A stretch of DNA of 64,000 nt from Gossypium raimondii (GCF_025698545.1 NC_068566.1:26514444-26578443), one strand, 5' to 3'; positions 10,482 through 22,284 are shown, counted from the first letter of the stretch. Translations and numbers: made by a program. The notes: generated from the letters alone by a model not told the origin.

Positions 10482-13172
10482 TGTAACATCCCTAACCTGA
10501 ATCTATCGTAGGAACAGGTTTAAAGAGTATTACCGGAGTTTACAAATCAAATAGACAGAAAATGCAAACATTTCATATCATATAGCATTCATGTCAAAAA
10601 CCAATCAAAAGTATACATATTTCCCCTTATACGAGCCCTTGAGGCCCAAAATGCACATTAGAAACAAGTCGGGACTAAACCAGATACACAAGGAATTTTT
10701 TGGAAAACATTGAATTTTTTCAAAGCTGCAGAGGTCACATGGTCGTATGGCCAGGCCGTGTGGGCATTTGAAATAGGGACACACGACCGTGTCCCAGCCC
10801 GTATAACTCTCTGACTTGGCTCACACGCCCGTGTGCTAGGCCGTGTGAGCATACTGACTTGCATTCTTAAGAAGATAAAGGGGACACATGGCTGTGTCAC
10901 CTGGCCGTGTGTCACACACGCCCGTATGGACAAAAATAGGTCATTTTCCAAGCCACATTTCTCACCCTATTTGGTACCAACCTAAACACAATAATTTGCA
11001 CATAAACAAGCCATAACAAGGCATTCAAATCAAGCTAAAATCAAGTCTTAAACATGTATTATCACAACATACAACCAATATGCCCTTAGGCACCTCATGT
11101 GACAACTTAAAAACATGTCAACCAAATATCCAAATTTACCTCGATAACCAAATACATATATGCATAATTCAACCAAATATACTATTTAAAACCAAACATC
11201 AATATACCTATAAGTTTTCCATCATTCAACCATATCAAACACACATTAAATATGATAAGGCCACATATATATACATCAAAATCTACCAAATACAAGTCAA
11301 ATAAGTGATTAATCTCAACAAAACACTTATATGCCAACATTGGCCAAATTAACCTATACATTCCATTATAACCGGAATTAATTTACTGAAAGTACCAAAA
11401 GGGCAGATGGATAGCATGAAATCGCTCCACCAACTTCCAACCCAAACGAGCTTTCAGAATTACTATAAAACATTGAAAATAATATAGAGTAAGCATTTAA
11501 GCTTAGTAAGTTCGTATAACACAGAATTTAACTTACCATATATCTATAAAATAGGTAAATAAACATAGCATATCTCAACCAATTTGGCCAAAAGCCTAAA
11601 CACATGATCACCAACGTATTAGCCATGAAAATCACATGTAAGATCCAACAAACATGGTTGAATTCATCAAATAATCATATTTCATGTAAATACCAATAAT
11701 AGTTCATATCAAACTCATATAATCTCGTAACAGAACTGTGCCCATTGAACCATTTAAAATATCGTTGGATTCACGGGTAGTACACAAGAAGTGTACTAAA
11801 CTATAATCCGTCAATTCATATTCATGCATGCTCATACGAGCTCTAAATCAGTATGCTCTCACGAGCTATGAATTGGGAAGCTCATACGAGCTGTAAATCG
11901 AGAAGCTCATATGAGCTGTAAATTAAGAAGCTCATACGAGCTGTGGTGTGTCCGCAACACAAGCAGGACCCAAACCAAATCGATAACCCTAATGAAATGT
12001 CATTTGTATCCTACAAATTTTTAAGGTTCAAACGGGACTCAGTAATCTTCGGATATGTGATTGGTATTTATACATAGCAATTATACAAACCACATACATA
12101 TGATTCAATTAAAACATATAAATACTCAATTTAATTACACGAACTTACCTTGACAAATGTATGTAAACACGGAGGCAACTAATCTGATATTTTCTTTTTA
12201 CCTCGATCTAACTTTGTACGAGGTCTAACAAGATCTATACAAATAAATTTAACTCATTTCAATATAATTCTCATTCAATTTAAATCCAAAATGGAATTTT
12301 GGAAAAATTACCATTTTGCCCTACACTTTTAATTCCTTTGTAATTTAGTCCCTAGGCTCAAAATATGAAATTCACACAATTTAATCTTTACTCAAGCCTA
12401 GCCGATTTTATACATATTATTAGTAGCCCATATATTTCCCAAAATTCACAATTTTACTATAAATTTATCATCTTTTCAATTTAATCCCTAATTGATAATT
12501 CCATCAAAATTTTCTTTACAAAAGTTGTTTATCTAAGCACAACCATTCATTTTCTATTATCAAACTTCAAATTTAAAGAATATTCATCAATGGAAAAACC
12601 CTAATACTTTAACAGTTTTGTAAATTAATCCCTGAGTTAGCTAGATTAAGCTACTACAATCTCAAAAACATAGAAATCATCAAAAACGGGACAAAAATAC
12701 ATACCTAATTGAACAAAATAAGCTTGCCTAAATTTCAAGCTTTCATGGCTAGGTTTTTTTTTTTGGTGGAAGATGATGAGAATGGATGACAATAGTTTAT
12801 TTTAATATTAATTTATTATAACTTTAATCACTAATCTCCAAAATTAACTTTAATATTTCATTCAATTTCCAATGATGACTATTCATACTCATCCACTACC
12901 AACGTTAATGGCTTATTTACTATATAAGGACCTCCAATTTAAAATTATATAGCTATTTAATATCTTTAGCTATTAGAACTCAACTTTTTCACTTTACCCA
13001 ATTTAGTCCCTTTTATCAAATTAAGTATGTAAACGGTAAAATTTCTTAACGAAATTTTTATACGGTATTTATATCATATTGTAGACCATAAAATAATAAT
13101 AAAATATTTTTTGACTTTAGATTTGTGGTCCAGAAAACACTATTCCAATTTCACTGAAAACAGGATGTTACA
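10482..13172 (-). mobile_element. Solo LTR (2.69 kb), gypsy TGTAACA family, copy 2 (inverted)
   Basis: Starts TGTAACATCC and ends GATGTTACA; flanked by CTGGC (10477-10481) and CTAGC (13173-13177), a 5-bp target duplication with one change. Its ends are the reverse complement of copy 1 (6535-9788): the 'gtggaccacaaat' phrase near one end and the 'caggttaaggg' phrase near the other are shared. It holds a CACACGG/CCGTGTG-rich block (about 10735-10930) and a 25-bp tandem array (11830-11944). It interrupts a gag frame that resumes after it. No internal coding region. Confidence 0.78.
11830..11944. repeat. 25-bp tandem array in the solo LTR
   Basis: Four full units and a partial fifth, each starting GCTCATACGAGCT or a one- or two-base variant (GCTCTCACGAGCT, GCTCATATGAGCT), followed by 12 more diverged bases. 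The unit core GCTCATACGAGC is itself nearly self-complementary. A related but more diverged piece with 'gctcacatgagctgtg' occurs near 37970 in the truncated copy of the same LTR family. Confidence 0.75.
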
Positions 13173-13319
13173 CTAGCCCGAATTGAACCGATAGCAACTG
13201 AACCAGTTCAATGTGTCGACGGCTGCTACGGCAACATTTTGGTGGCTAGAAAATGATCAGTGGCAATGGGTCTTCGGTGGTTGAGTAGTGGAAGAATTAT
13301 ACTCTTACCGGGACTCTAC

Positions 13320-13890
13320 CAAAGAATTTTATTTCAGATTAACTATTCCAAAAACAATATTATTTTAATAGATTTAATTTTAAATTTAATTTGATGTTTA
13401 TCTTGTAGATCAATATTTTATTAATTTAGTAAGATTTTATATTAAATTTAATCATAGTTTAACTCTTTAAACTCTCCCTATATAAAGAGAGTCTAAAGTC
13501 ATTATTTGACATACACTTGAATTCAAGAGAAAGTTGTAGAAAGAAAATTCTCTAAAGAAATTATTTCAAAAGAATTCTAGAGATATTTTTCTTATTTACA
13601 ACTTGGCCTAAAAGTTTAGAAAAATTATGAAATTACCCCACTGGTAATTTTTGTGAAAATTTTTCTGATTCGAAGCGAGCCCACACTTGGCAGATGTAAG
13701 CTTGAGGATAGCAAAGAAGACTACTCGGTTGAAGCATTCATCTTAGACGAATCAAGAAGGTACAACTTTGATTAATTGTTTATCACTTTAGATATCACAA
13801 CCAAGTTCTTGTTTTGGAAAAAATATTTAAAATTCTGGTTTTTCCCTAAAATTATTTTCCATTGTGTTTTCCACACCTAATTTTCCAATA
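13320..13890 (+). mobile_element. Probable Copia-type LTR remnant
   Basis: A promoter-like CTATATAAAGAGAG (near 13480) is followed by a leader rich in 'aaagaaaattc' and, 350 bp on, by the ending ACACCTAATTTTCCAATA. From memory, Copia LTRs of the Tnt1-like group end with TTTTCCAACA followed by a Met-tRNA primer site; the sequence after this one (GTATATCAGGGTGGC) resembles a decayed TGGTATCAGAGC. The 5' border was not found. Nothing coding. Confidence 0.4.
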
Positions 13891-14984
13891 GTAAGATGTA
13901 TATCAGGGTGGCCTATGGTATTAGTCTCTTGTATTGAATTATGTAAAAGCAAATTTGAACTTCTTTTATATAACCATCTGTATATAATGAATGGTGGTTA
14001 TTTGCCAATTTACTAAATTTTATCTTATGTGAATTAATACTTACTCCTATTTTCCTCGATCTATGCCTTAATTCTTCTAATTCGCCAAGTGACATTTTGA
14101 AACGTATACTTTTGATTTTCTTTTAAAATAATACTACTTCATCAAACTTCGTTTTAAGATTCTTTTATTTAAAATCGTATTGATGGACTTAAATACTAAA
14201 CCAATGTCTTTGTCGTTATGAAATATGATTTATGTTTTTCGGTAATATCGTCGTTCTTTAATTAGACGATCGAATTGGGGTGTTACATGTCTCGCCTTAA
14301 TTGGATGATTCGACTAATAGGGGAAAATTTATGAAAAAACTTCCCCACTAATTCGTCTCATGTACTGATAAAACCAAGCTCTTACGAATCAAGCCAAAGG
14401 GAAACAACTAAAGACAGATGATGTCATCAATAACCTCATTATTCTTGAAAGTATCACAAGGCTGAAAGAATCGCTTTAAGTGTTGATTTGGGTCTTCCAT
14501 CATATTTCCCTATAATTGTAAGTTGTCTTGAATCATTTGTATGGTGATTGTCTTGATTTTGAAATTATTGGCATTGATCTTCAGCCTCTCGATACTGCCT
14601 CAGACCACATCTAGAGTGGGTAGCTTGTATTCGCGCAATGTTTGTTCTTATCGAGCCACTAGTGGCTCTCTTCAGAATGTGTTGGTGGTTCGAGTGGTTC
14701 GTCAAACAAAATTTTTTCCCAAGGTAAGTCAGCTACCAAGAGTGGATTGTTTTGCATTTGCTGACGGGTTCGTCTCAAGATTCTCTCTGATTCAAGATTT
14801 GGCTCAATTAGGAAGGTTGCGCTTCAAGTCATACATTGAAATCAGAGAAATTAAAATAAAATTAATAACTTCAAATTAATTCAAATTAAAATAACTAAAA
14901 TTAAAATTTTTATCTATAATTCTAAATTTTCCTATTTATCCTATTAAAGTGCAGAAAATAAATTTTTAATTTAATGTCGAACCT
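13891..14984 (-). other. Decayed internal region of a minus-strand gypsy element
   Basis: No intact gene. The segment from about 14290 to 14984 resembles, read on the minus strand, non-coding or gag-proximal internal sequence that I associate with cotton Athila-like repeats; it ends at a primer-binding-site-like sequence (14985-15001). A GGGGTGTTACA at about 14276-14286 looks like the end of a further LTR of the TGTAACA type, but no matching start was found. The 112-codon plus frame at 14541-14879 is antisense to the inferred element and is not called. Confidence 0.3.
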
Positions 14985-15001
14985 CCCCGGCAACGATGTC
15001 A
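14985..15001 (-). other. Primer-binding site, tRNA-Asp type (minus strand)
   Basis: CCCCGGCAACGATGTCA on the plus strand matches the tRNA-Asp 3' end CCCCGGCAACGGCGCCA at 14 of 17 positions. Orientation places the LTR to its right and internal sequence to its left. Confidence 0.5.
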
Positions 15002-16020
15002 ACAACTTGACTGCCGCCAAACGTGTGAATATTTGGACTAGAAATACTACAGCAAACAGATATAAAATTAAGCAGCGGTGTCCGCAAGTATATAGGTCAA
15101 GTTTTAATATAGTAAAGTGTTACAACGAAACACTCCGCGAAGTATTCTGAGGATCTTACCCAAGCGAGGTTGAATTAAACTAAAACTTGTTTTCTACACT
15201 AACAAGGCTAAATAGTAATAACCTAAAACTACAGTACGAAAAACCAAATTAAAATTAATTAACTGAAATAACATAAATTAACTAAAACTAAAGAAAATAA
15301 ATTAATAATCAAAATTAATCCAATTAACTAAGTAAAAGATTAACTCACTTCAGTGTTACTAATTAACTTCATAACTCAGTTTTTTTTAGTTAGCTATTAA
15401 TTAACCAGTTATTACCTTTCAGCCTCTAACTAATTAACTAATCAACCAATACACATTTATCTTTCGACCTCACTTTCTTGACTGAGATAAATTATGATTT
15501 ACTCGGTAAACTTATCCTTTGACCTTATTTATCCTAAATTATTTCTTAGGATCATCAATCCTAGCGTTTAATCGCACATAATTTAAGCCAACTAACTCGA
15601 ACTCAAACCCCAATTCTTCTGTTAATTATTCTAACATCTGATTGTTAATCTCCCTAAGGAAATTAGCCACTCATGGATCTAGAAGCAATTATCCCTAATT
15701 TCATATTCCACATGCAACGCAGGAAATTAAATAGAAAAAGGGAGTAAATAAATTAATCTATTTCAATATTGATTCGTTCGTGAAAGTCAGATTTCCTTTG
15801 AAAGTCATGAAGACAATCCTGATTGGTTAGTTCATCCCTAGGCCCATATTGGCCCATTAGATTATCAAATGGCTAAAAATTACGTAATAATGCTTATTTT
15901 ATGGAAATTAAACTTAAATTAATAAAAAGAGAAAAATGTAATAGAAACATGTAAATGTGCTAGAAAAAAGGCTCGTTAAGTGCCAAAAATACTCTAATTT
16001 GCCACAACGAATTGTGGTAG
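15002..16020 (-). mobile_element. Athila/Tat-like LTR, minus strand (right border unclear)
   Basis: The sequence right of the primer site reads, on the minus strand, as the 3' part of an LTR: 'cttgacctatatacttgcggacacc' lies about 90 bases before its end, as in other elements of the group. Several hundred bases of AT-rich sequence with scattered 'aattaacta' words follow. The outer border could not be fixed; the region up to about 16020 is assigned by composition only. No coding sequence. Confidence 0.4.
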
Positions 16021-16391
16021 ATCACAATCCTACCACAAAATATAGCTTAGTATTAGTTTAAACATTAGACAACCAATAAGCTACATTTGCTTCCATTTTT
16101 ATTTGCGTGCAAAAACCATATGAGTACAATTATACAAAGTGTATTAATGTAATCAATGAATTTGTTTTACTAACCAATCTGTCCAAAAAAAATTATAAGT
16201 GTACATTGACGAAAATACTACACTTAGGGCACCAGATCCAACATAATTTTGCAGACAGAGTTCAAAAGAAAGGAATTTGATTGAGGCCTGCTTAAACATA
16301 TCTTATCATCATTAGGTATGGATTACAAAGTATGATTTGAGTTTAAGAATTTATTGTGGAATGTACATAGGAACTCAATTGGTATGAAAAC

Positions 16392-18029
16392 TGTTGGATC
16401 GTTGGTATGCCCCGTGGCGCAGTGGAAAAAATATTCTGGCAATCCTAACCAAGGATCCATGTATGATGAGTGAATCGGGTTGAAATAGGGTTCAAAATAT
16501 ACCTTCTTTAGTGAAAACGTTGAAAGGATGTTGTTGATTCAATATCGATTCCAAGCCACAACGAAAACGTCTCAGCCTCTACGTAGTTCACCCCGTCAAA
16601 AACGAATTAATAGAGAAGGCAAATGGAAAGTTAGAAAAATGAATTATATTCTTTCCAAAAGAATATAGAATTATTCCCTTACTAATATAGAAGGCAAGCG
16701 GAAAGTTAAAAAAGGAATTATATTCTTTCCAAAAGAATATTAATTTCCTGTCTTTTATATTTTGGTGAAATTAATTAATATGATTGTTTATATTAATAAA
16801 TTCGGTAAAATATATGTAATTAATATTTTGTATGAATCAAATTCATATATTAATTATATTTTTCCCAAAGAATATTAATTTCCATGTCTTTTATATTTTG
16901 ACCGAAATTAATTAATATAATTGTTTATATTAATAAATTCGGTAAAATATAAACAATTAATGAATCAAATTTATATATTAATTATATCTATGTTCTCTAT
17001 TTGTGTACAACAAGTTTGTACATAAAATGTGTTTACTATTTAACTATCAAATTAAATTTAATTCATGTGACAACTAAATACAATACCAAATGTATTTGGA
17101 TTCTGTTCGTTTCGACTATAGGGTGTGACCCTGTAGGCTCTTGTAACGTTGGTAGTAATACTAGAACATTTCTAACATTACAAGTAATGAGTGGTATCTA
17201 GCAATGCATCATTGCCACCCAAGTTAGAATAAGTCATGAGTCGACATAACTTTTTTGTGATAATCTTTTCATGTATTATATCCTTTCATCCTTAATATCT
17301 AGATTGGACACAAGTCATGGAATAGTCACACTTGTATAGTCCAATCTCGTATTTCTTAATTTTCTAAATAGACTACAATAAACAAATAAGTGTCATATCT
17401 CATATCAACTTATTCAATCATCGCCATGCATTTCTAGTCTCACTCCATCAAGAGGCCTAAGATATTGCTCCCATTATGTAGGAGGGGTAGATCCTATCTT
17501 GATCAACTGTATCCCACTACATGGATTGTGGTATATCCAACATTAGTCTTTATATTACAACTTGTTACGATAGATGTTTTAACTGTATCAAAATATACGA
17601 CTCACAATGTTGGGACAATAATGATCTCAAGTTTGAGGATCATATACATAGTTATCACCATAAGTAATATTGTGACTATTACATAATAATGCAAGAAACA
17701 TACTCATAGCGGGTTAGTCCAATATGTTGTTCTTTAACACATACTCATGTATTGATCTTGACATCCCTACTTTAATGACAACTCATTATCATCAATCAAC
17801 TACACATTAGTCTCAATGCATTATTGTTGTCCAAGCCCACAATAATACTTGACTAAGGAGCTTTTTAAGAATAATCATATTTTCTTGGGACTTTATTATA
17901 ATTCAGTTTATTTAGATACACAGAAAAAGAAACTGAAATAATAATGATAGTACCTGATATTAATAAACAAGGTAAAACGAGTATGTGATTATAATCATCT
18001 CATGATTGGTCTTTAGGCATACTTTAACA
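16392..18029. mobile_element. Solo LTR (1.64 kb), TGTTGGATC...TTTAACA
   Basis: The ends TGTT...AACA are inverted, with flanks AAAAC (16387-16391) and AAAAT (18030-18034), a 5-bp target duplication with one change. The content matches what I recall as a widespread plant LTR with phrases such as 'catgagtcgacataac' and 'gatcatatacatagttatcacc', probably in minus orientation and of Copia type. Two internal duplications are visible (16610-16745; 16735-16985). No second LTR or coding internal region, so a solo LTR. Confidence 0.6.
16610..16985. repeat. Tandem duplications inside the solo LTR
   Basis: A segment beginning TAGAGAAGGCAAATGGAAAG is repeated about 75 bp later (TAGAAGGCAAGCGGAAAG), and a segment of about 125 bp holding 'gaatattaatttcc...taaattcggtaaaatata' is present twice (about 16735-16860 and 16866-16985). 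Together they form a local array of diverged direct repeats. Confidence 0.6.
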
Positions 18030-18279
18030 AAAATATTATACAATTAGTGCATGAGCTCAAAGTTATGTGATGAGTTTAGTATTTAAATGTAGCATTTCTT
18101 GTTCGAGTCTAGGTCCTGGCTTGGGTGAGGGGTATTACAAAGTCTTGTTCCATTATTGAGTGCTTAGGATTAGTCAATTCTTTTTCTTTTTGAGAGTTAA
18201 CGGTGAGGATTGGTTTTTATTTTTTGTAAGTGCTTTGTGTTTTAAATAATAGATAAGCTTAAACAAAGATTTGAATGAG

Positions 18280-18670
18280 TCATTCAAACATCAAGAAGAT
18301 CGATGGTCTAAAAGGGAGAAACCTATGGTCGAGATGAATGATCAACTTGCTCAAATGATTAAAGCTCTTCATAAGCAATATGTGTCAGAGATTCACCCAT
18401 CTAAGAGCTAAGAACCAAGTACCTATTACTTAAAATCTACTAATTTTCAAGAAATTGAATGCTAGTGATGTGGTAACAAACCTCATCAAGCTTTCCAATA
18501 TTCAATTAAATGGTTGCCCAAAGAAGAGCTTAAGTGTGATTTTATGCTTACTGTTGAGTTTAGATCTAGCATTGCTCTTTGCTCTAAAGTCGATGTTGAA
18601 ATAGATGCTAGAGATGATACGCCTAGTGAAAATTGTGATGATAGTGATAGTGAAAGTGAAAGTGAACTTT
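18280..18670 (+). pseudogene. Heavily decayed gag-like remnant
   Basis: Short frames with stops read as a Gag tail: E-C-(stop)-(stop)-C-G-N-K-P-H-Q-A-F-Q around 18460-18500 looks like a ruined CX2CX4HX4C zinc knuckle, followed by an acidic run from repeated GATAGT/GAAAGT triplets near 18640-18665. Very degenerate; no element borders are visible. Confidence 0.3.
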
Positions 18671-18799
18671 TGTGAACTAAAACAAGTTTATAGTGAGAAT
18701 TGTTTCCTAAAATCCATGAATTTAGGAAAGTTGGAAATGTTGTGTCCTCCTAAAGAGTTGTATTGTGATGAATTAAATGTTCAAATTTTCTTTTCCTCA

Positions 18800-19984
18800 A
18801 CCTAGCCTAACTCAACCTGAATTCAAATAAAATAATATAGGTGTTTTGGCTGGTTGCGTTCAAGCCTGAGCTTAAATTTTTTATGTCACATTGACTCGGC
18901 CCAACCTGTAAAACCTTTGCGATTAAGCCCTTACTTCACGTGTCAGGTTGAAAAGTTGACTTATTTTAAGGGTTTTATTAAGTTAAAGGTTAGTAGTTAG
19001 ATATAGTTTAAAGGTTAAAGACCTAGGTCTTGCTTGATAAGTTGAAAAATGAATGATTTGTTTGAAAAACCATTAAAAATTTTCATTTCATTGAAAATGA
19101 AAACTTTCAACATTTAATATTTTAAATGTGTTTGATAATTATTTTAACTTTTTACTTAATAGCTGATTGAGTCTTAGCACCTATAAAATTTAATAGTAAA
19201 AATTTGCACTTAATTTTTGAATTTAAATTTCAATTTATCAAACACACTCTAAGTGTTGAAAAATTAAGTTTTGAATTTAAGTTATGAAATCATTTTCAGT
19301 ATATTACTTAAAATTAAGTATTGAATATTATTAGATTGTTTGATAAAGGTAAATTTTACGTATGAAAATTTTTTATTTTACATTTTATCCTTAATTTTTA
19401 AATATTTTATATGATTTTAAATGAAATAAAAAGTTTAATAACTTTAAATATAAATATGAAATAATTGAAATAAATTCCATGTTATTAAATATAAAACATA
19501 AATAACGTAAAATTCGAGTTTAACCTCTTAAAAGAAAATAATTAATTTAAATGATGATATAATTATTTGCTTTGGTCTCTAAAAGGTTAAAAGAAAGTTT
19601 TGAACATACTTGAATCCGTTTTTATCTGCTTAGAAAAATTAAAAGAAAAACAATCCATGAACAAGATAAAATCAAATATTAAAATAAAAGTACAAATAAT
19701 TCTTATCACAAATTTTCATCATCATGTTTCAGAGATTTTTTTTAAATAAAACAACATATTAAAGAAGTAGAAAATACATAAAATTAGATAAAAGAATATT
19801 TTTTTATTAGATACTTATATTTTTCTACATTTTTAATAATTTTTTATCTTGATGAGTTATTAAATAAATTTTAAAAAAATAAATTTCTAAAGATATTAAC
19901 TTTGAATGAATTGATTTTCTAATACTTTATCAAATCCAGCCTCATTTAGTGTATTAGAAAATTAAAATTGATTCAGGAGTATAA
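18800..19984. other. AT-rich intergenic DNA, no gene
   Basis: No open frame or RNA gene. Around 18830-18960 there is GGCCCAACC-type sequence resembling the GGCCCG-rich repeats at 26730 and 43757, strongly diverged. 19100-19270 holds a loose inverted pair around 'gtgtttgataatt' and 'tttatcaaacacac', possibly a decayed hAT-type MITE. Confidence 0.3.
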
Positions 19985-19993
19985 GGTTTATTA
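19985..19993. repeat. MULE target-site duplication, left (partner 26716-26724)
   Basis: GGTTTATTA abuts the left terminal inverted repeat; an identical 9-mer abuts the right one at 26716-26724. Confidence 0.9.
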
Positions 19994-20244
19994 GATCATT
20001 TTACTAAAAAACGGCTCATTTCCTACTTTATTTATGGAAATGGGCCACTTTAAACTTTATTTACTAGAATGGGCTAAAATTACAAAAACATTTTCATGTA
20101 GGCGCGTTTTAAGGGAAAATTTCAAAAAAGTGCATCTTTGACAGAGCATTTTTGCCATCTCAGCAAAAAGCGCGTTCACGTGGACGCGCTTTGCTGACAT
20201 GGCAAAAACGCTCCCTCAAGGACGCACTTTAGCCCATGTTTTTT
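19994..20244 (+). repeat. MULE left terminal inverted repeat
   Basis: Pairs with 26493-26715. It contains its own hairpin: arms at 20149-20167 and 20190-20208 (TTTTTGCCATCTCAGCAAA against TTTGCTGACATGGCAAAAA, one mismatch) around a GC-rich loop with a central CACGTG. The right TIR keeps the same hairpin (26530-26548 and 26571-26588). Confidence 0.9.
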
Positions 20245-20520
20245 CTAGGGTTAGGGCTATTTGTATTTTTAGTGCCTAGGATTTATGGGTTTACGGTTTT
20301 AGGAGTTTAGGGTTAAGATTTTGTTAAAATAAATTAGGAATTTATTTGTGGGGTTATGGGTTAGGGATTTAAAAAATAAATCAGGGTTTAGGAATTTAAA
20401 AAAATAAATTAAGGTTTATTGTTTTAAAAAAATAAATTAAATTAGGGTTTAGGGTTTTTAAAAATAATTTTGTATTTAGGGTTTTAGAGTTTTTGTAATA
20501 GTTTTTGGGATGGGTCTTGA
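20245..20520. repeat. TTTAGGG-like low-complexity tract inside the MULE
   Basis: Scattered TTAGGGTTT, TTTAGGG and GGGTTAGGG words separated by 'aaaaataaatta' runs. They look like degenerate telomere-type repeats, but spacing is irregular and no array is intact, so it is a sub-terminal composition feature of the element and not a telomeric site. Confidence 0.5.
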
Positions 20521-20554
20521 AAAAATTATATTGACAAGATGGATTTTGTCTTTT

Positions 20555-20970
20555 TTTCGTCCAGTAATTTCTAAAAAATTAATTTTGAGAAGACAGTTCT
20601 GAAAAAATAGTGCCAAAAACGCTTCAAGCAGGATGCACTATCAGCAAAAGTATTGAAAGAAGCTCCCACGTGGACGCTCTTTTTCTACAGTAGTTTCTGA
20701 AAAATAATTTTGAAAAGACGGTTCTAAAAAAATAGTGTCAAAAACACTTCAAGCAAGATGCACTATCAGCAAAAGTACTGAAAAAAGCTCCCACTTGACG
20801 CACTTTTTTTAGTAGTTTCTGAAAAAAAAAATTTGAAAAGACGGCTCTAAAAAAATAATTTTGAGAAGACAGTTCTGAAAAAATAGTGTCAAAAACGCTT
20901 CAAGCAGGATGTACTATCAGCAAAAGTACTGAAAAAAGATCTCATGTGGACGCTCTTTTTCTATAGTAGT
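20555..20970. repeat. Three tandem units (about 120-145 bp) in the MULE 5' region
   Basis: Each unit has the order 'agtagtttctgaaaa', 'gaagacagttctgaaaaaa', 'tcaaaaacgcttcaagcagg', 'actatcagcaaaagtactg', 'gctcccacgtggacgctct', at about 20560, 20695 and 20850. They end 95 bp before the transposase start and contain CACGTG-like words also present in the TIR, so they may be duplicated sub-terminal or promoter sequence. Confidence 0.7.
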
Positions 20971-22284
20971 TCCTGCTTGGCCTTAGGCTATAAATAAGCC
21001 AAATTTCATTCTCATGTTGCATAAGTTACAGCAAGAAAATTAGAAAAGTTCAGAAGAATAGAAATTGAAGATTATTAAATGTATTAGTGTTATTATTTAC
21101 TATGATAGTGAGGTCTGTAACACCGAGAACGATGTTGTTTTTCTATTGGAGAACACAACGCGACTGGTTTTTCACCAGAACATAGATTTGACAAAACTTC
21201 GTAAAAGAATTAGGTGCAAAATCTTCGGAACGACACCAATGAGAGTTTTGTCTATTAAGTATCAATTTTGTGCTTCGGTTGATCCCGTCACATATGACTC
21301 ATTTGATATCAAAGGTGGTCGTAGCTTGGAGGCGATGCTGTAAAATATCAAAGGTGGTCGTAGCTTGAAGGCGATGGTGCAGACTCATCTTGTTAGTGGA
21401 TCACCCTATCTTGAGTTATATATACAATTTTTATCACCAAATGAAGCACTTGCGACTTCAACATCTACTACTATTTGAGAGGAATACACGACCTCTGCCC
21501 AACACTCCGTTAGTGGGAGGCAGAACACGGAAGCACCCGTGTTTGGTGGCAGTATGGAATATACAACCCTTGCACGACACTCGGTTAATGGATGAGACAT
21601 GCACCTCGGTGGGTCGATGTTTAATATTGGAAATACATATTGGGAATGACATCAACTTCTAGTGGTTGGCAATTCACACCTGATTGGGGACGTTACGAAA
21701 CGTCCACAAGAAGTGATGATGTACTCCCTACGACGTCCACCAACGAGGGGACCTCGTATGTTGTAGATGATAGTGGGTTGGATGATGAGTTCGATGTGGA
21801 TTCACCTCAAGAGCCCGCCCCAAATGGTGCAGAAGTTGCATTATTTTCTAAATTAGATCTTATTCCAATCGAACCTGAAGACAATGAATGGGGTTTAGAT
21901 GAAAAAGAAGAAGAAGAAGATCCGCAATTCACGGCGTGCTCACATCCAGCCCACATGCATAATGTCGATCTATCGGCAGATGATGGGTTGGATTTTCAAG
22001 ATCTACCACACAGAATGCGTGACCATACAAGTTCATCATTGGATTCGGGTGAATTAGAAGTTGTTAAGGAGTTTTCTAGTAAGGATAATTACTCGGTGCA
22101 TTGAAACAATATAGCATCATGAACGGGGTCAACTACCACGTAGTTAAATCCAAATCCAAAAATTTCGAGGCCTAGTGTGCAGTGCAAGATGGTACATGTT
22201 CATGGAAAATTATGGCTTCAGTTAGGAAAAAGACAAGGTTGTGGAAGATAAAGAAGTACAAAGGTCCGCATACATGTGTTGCCG

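Noticed and set aside
14541..14879. 112-codon frame as a host gene.
   Set aside because: It is antisense within a region assigned to a minus-strand gypsy element.
16405..16500. tRNA or SINE promoter: TGGCGCAGTGG fits a box A, with GGTTCAAAA 70 bases on.
   Set aside because: It lies within a well-bordered LTR, no cloverleaf or CCA-ready acceptor stem can be drawn, and the box B is poor.
20245..20520. Interstitial telomere repeat (TTTAGGG words).
   Set aside because: Words are irregular and mixed with A-rich runs inside the MULE; no tandem array of the 7-mer exists.
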